A stretch of DNA of 64,000 nt from Spirochaetaceae bacterium UBA1306 (lineage in GTDB: Bacteria; Spirochaetota; Spirochaetia; Treponematales; Rectinemataceae): NCBI GenBank assembly GCA_002307245.1, contig DBTW01000107.1, forward strand, positions 3,760-67,759, written 5' to 3'. How positions within the stretch are numbered: position 1 is the first letter of the stretch; each line of letters starts with the position of its first letter. Positions 63,896-64,000 of the stretch are shown here, one piece after another. A program made the position numbers and the translations under genes. A model generated the notes under the pieces. The model saw only the letters and a program-made list of their open reading frames with translations. It ran no database searches and was not told the origin of the DNA.

Positions 63896-64000
63896 TGGTC
63901 CCGGCGACGGCGCGCCTGCGTTCCGCGAGGAGCAGTCGGTACTCGAGGGTGTCCTCGCGCTTCATCCCCTGGCCGAGGTCGAGGTATTTCTCCGCGAGCG
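63888..64000 (-). CDS. C-terminal end of a truncated gene
   Basis: Only the last 36 residues are in the window (LAEKYLDLGQGMKREDTLEYRL, then a basic end to the stop TGA at 63890-63888). The stop overlaps the DHH gene by eight bases, so it is the upstream gene of the same operon. No family can be named from this fragment. Confidence 0.6.
   Translation of the reverse strand, partial: LAEKYLDLGQGMKREDTLEYRLLLAERRRAVAGTNG

Overview
This 64 kb window looks like the replication-origin region of a spirochaete chromosome, probably a free-living or gut-type anaerobic member of the Treponema/Spirochaeta lineage with GC-rich coding DNA. The evidence is the order dnaA-dnaN-recF-dciA, followed by rpmH-rnpA-yidD-yidC-jag, plus spirochaete-style fusion regulators (ATPase with cyclic-nucleotide domain, CBS with PP2C phosphatase), a T. 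pallidum-like ApbE lipoprotein and a reverse rubrerythrin in place of catalase. The genus assignment is inference; no rRNA gene is present.

Region 1 (1-11849) is the origin and housekeeping core. gyrA (cut by the left edge) and gyrB run leftward; dnaA, dnaN, recF, dciA, rpmH, rnpA, yidD, yidC and jag run rightward. The two AT-rich gaps flanking dnaA carry DnaA boxes, so oriC lies at about 3.5-5.6 kb.

Region 2 (11821-22697) is mixed: an AlkX/YcaQ-type glycosylase, a DUF1646 transporter, a DinB-like protein, a kinase/cNMP regulator, a CAU tRNA followed by a duplicated tRNA 3' end, a haem b membrane protein, a CNNM-type transporter, Tag glycosylase, a nitroreductase, ferritin and threonine synthase.

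Region 3 (22748-33328) is the most coherent system: a YesM-type sensor kinase, an AraC-type response regulator, a lipoprotein with two fused sugar-binding domains and a secreted protein with two FecR-like repeats, leading into a complete galactofuranose-type ABC importer (ytfQ-ytfR-ytfT-yjfF) closed by a strong terminator. The lipoprotein's second domain is a close relative of the transporter's own binding protein, which suggests that the sugar is sensed outside the cell and induces its own uptake. A solo EIIC of the galactitol family (33392-34738) and a GH36 alpha-galactosidase (56391-58241) fit a galactoside-using lifestyle.

Region 4 (34823-49605) holds a DEAD-box helicase, an unrecognised operon of three exported proteins coupled to a pentapeptide-repeat protein, a C_GCAxxG_C_C protein, era, a fused aroDE, an orphan DbpA-type RNA-binding domain protein, an MBL hydrolase with apbE, a PAP2 phosphatase and a GGDEF(degenerate)-EAL protein.

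Region 5 (49699-64000) holds tRNA-Leu(CAA), Ada, a YkgJ cysteine-cluster protein, a rubrerythrin-PerR pair, an MFS exporter and a TauE-type permease, pth, the alpha-galactosidase, an outer-membrane-type beta-barrel, a CBS-PP2C phosphatase, YchJ, an M23 peptidase, a TraB-family protein and a DHH phosphoesterase; a truncated gene runs off the right edge.

No insertion sequence, prophage, CRISPR array or rRNA operon was seen. Several genes have a good -10 hexamer only 6-11 bases before the ATG and no ribosome-binding site, which points to leaderless mRNAs.
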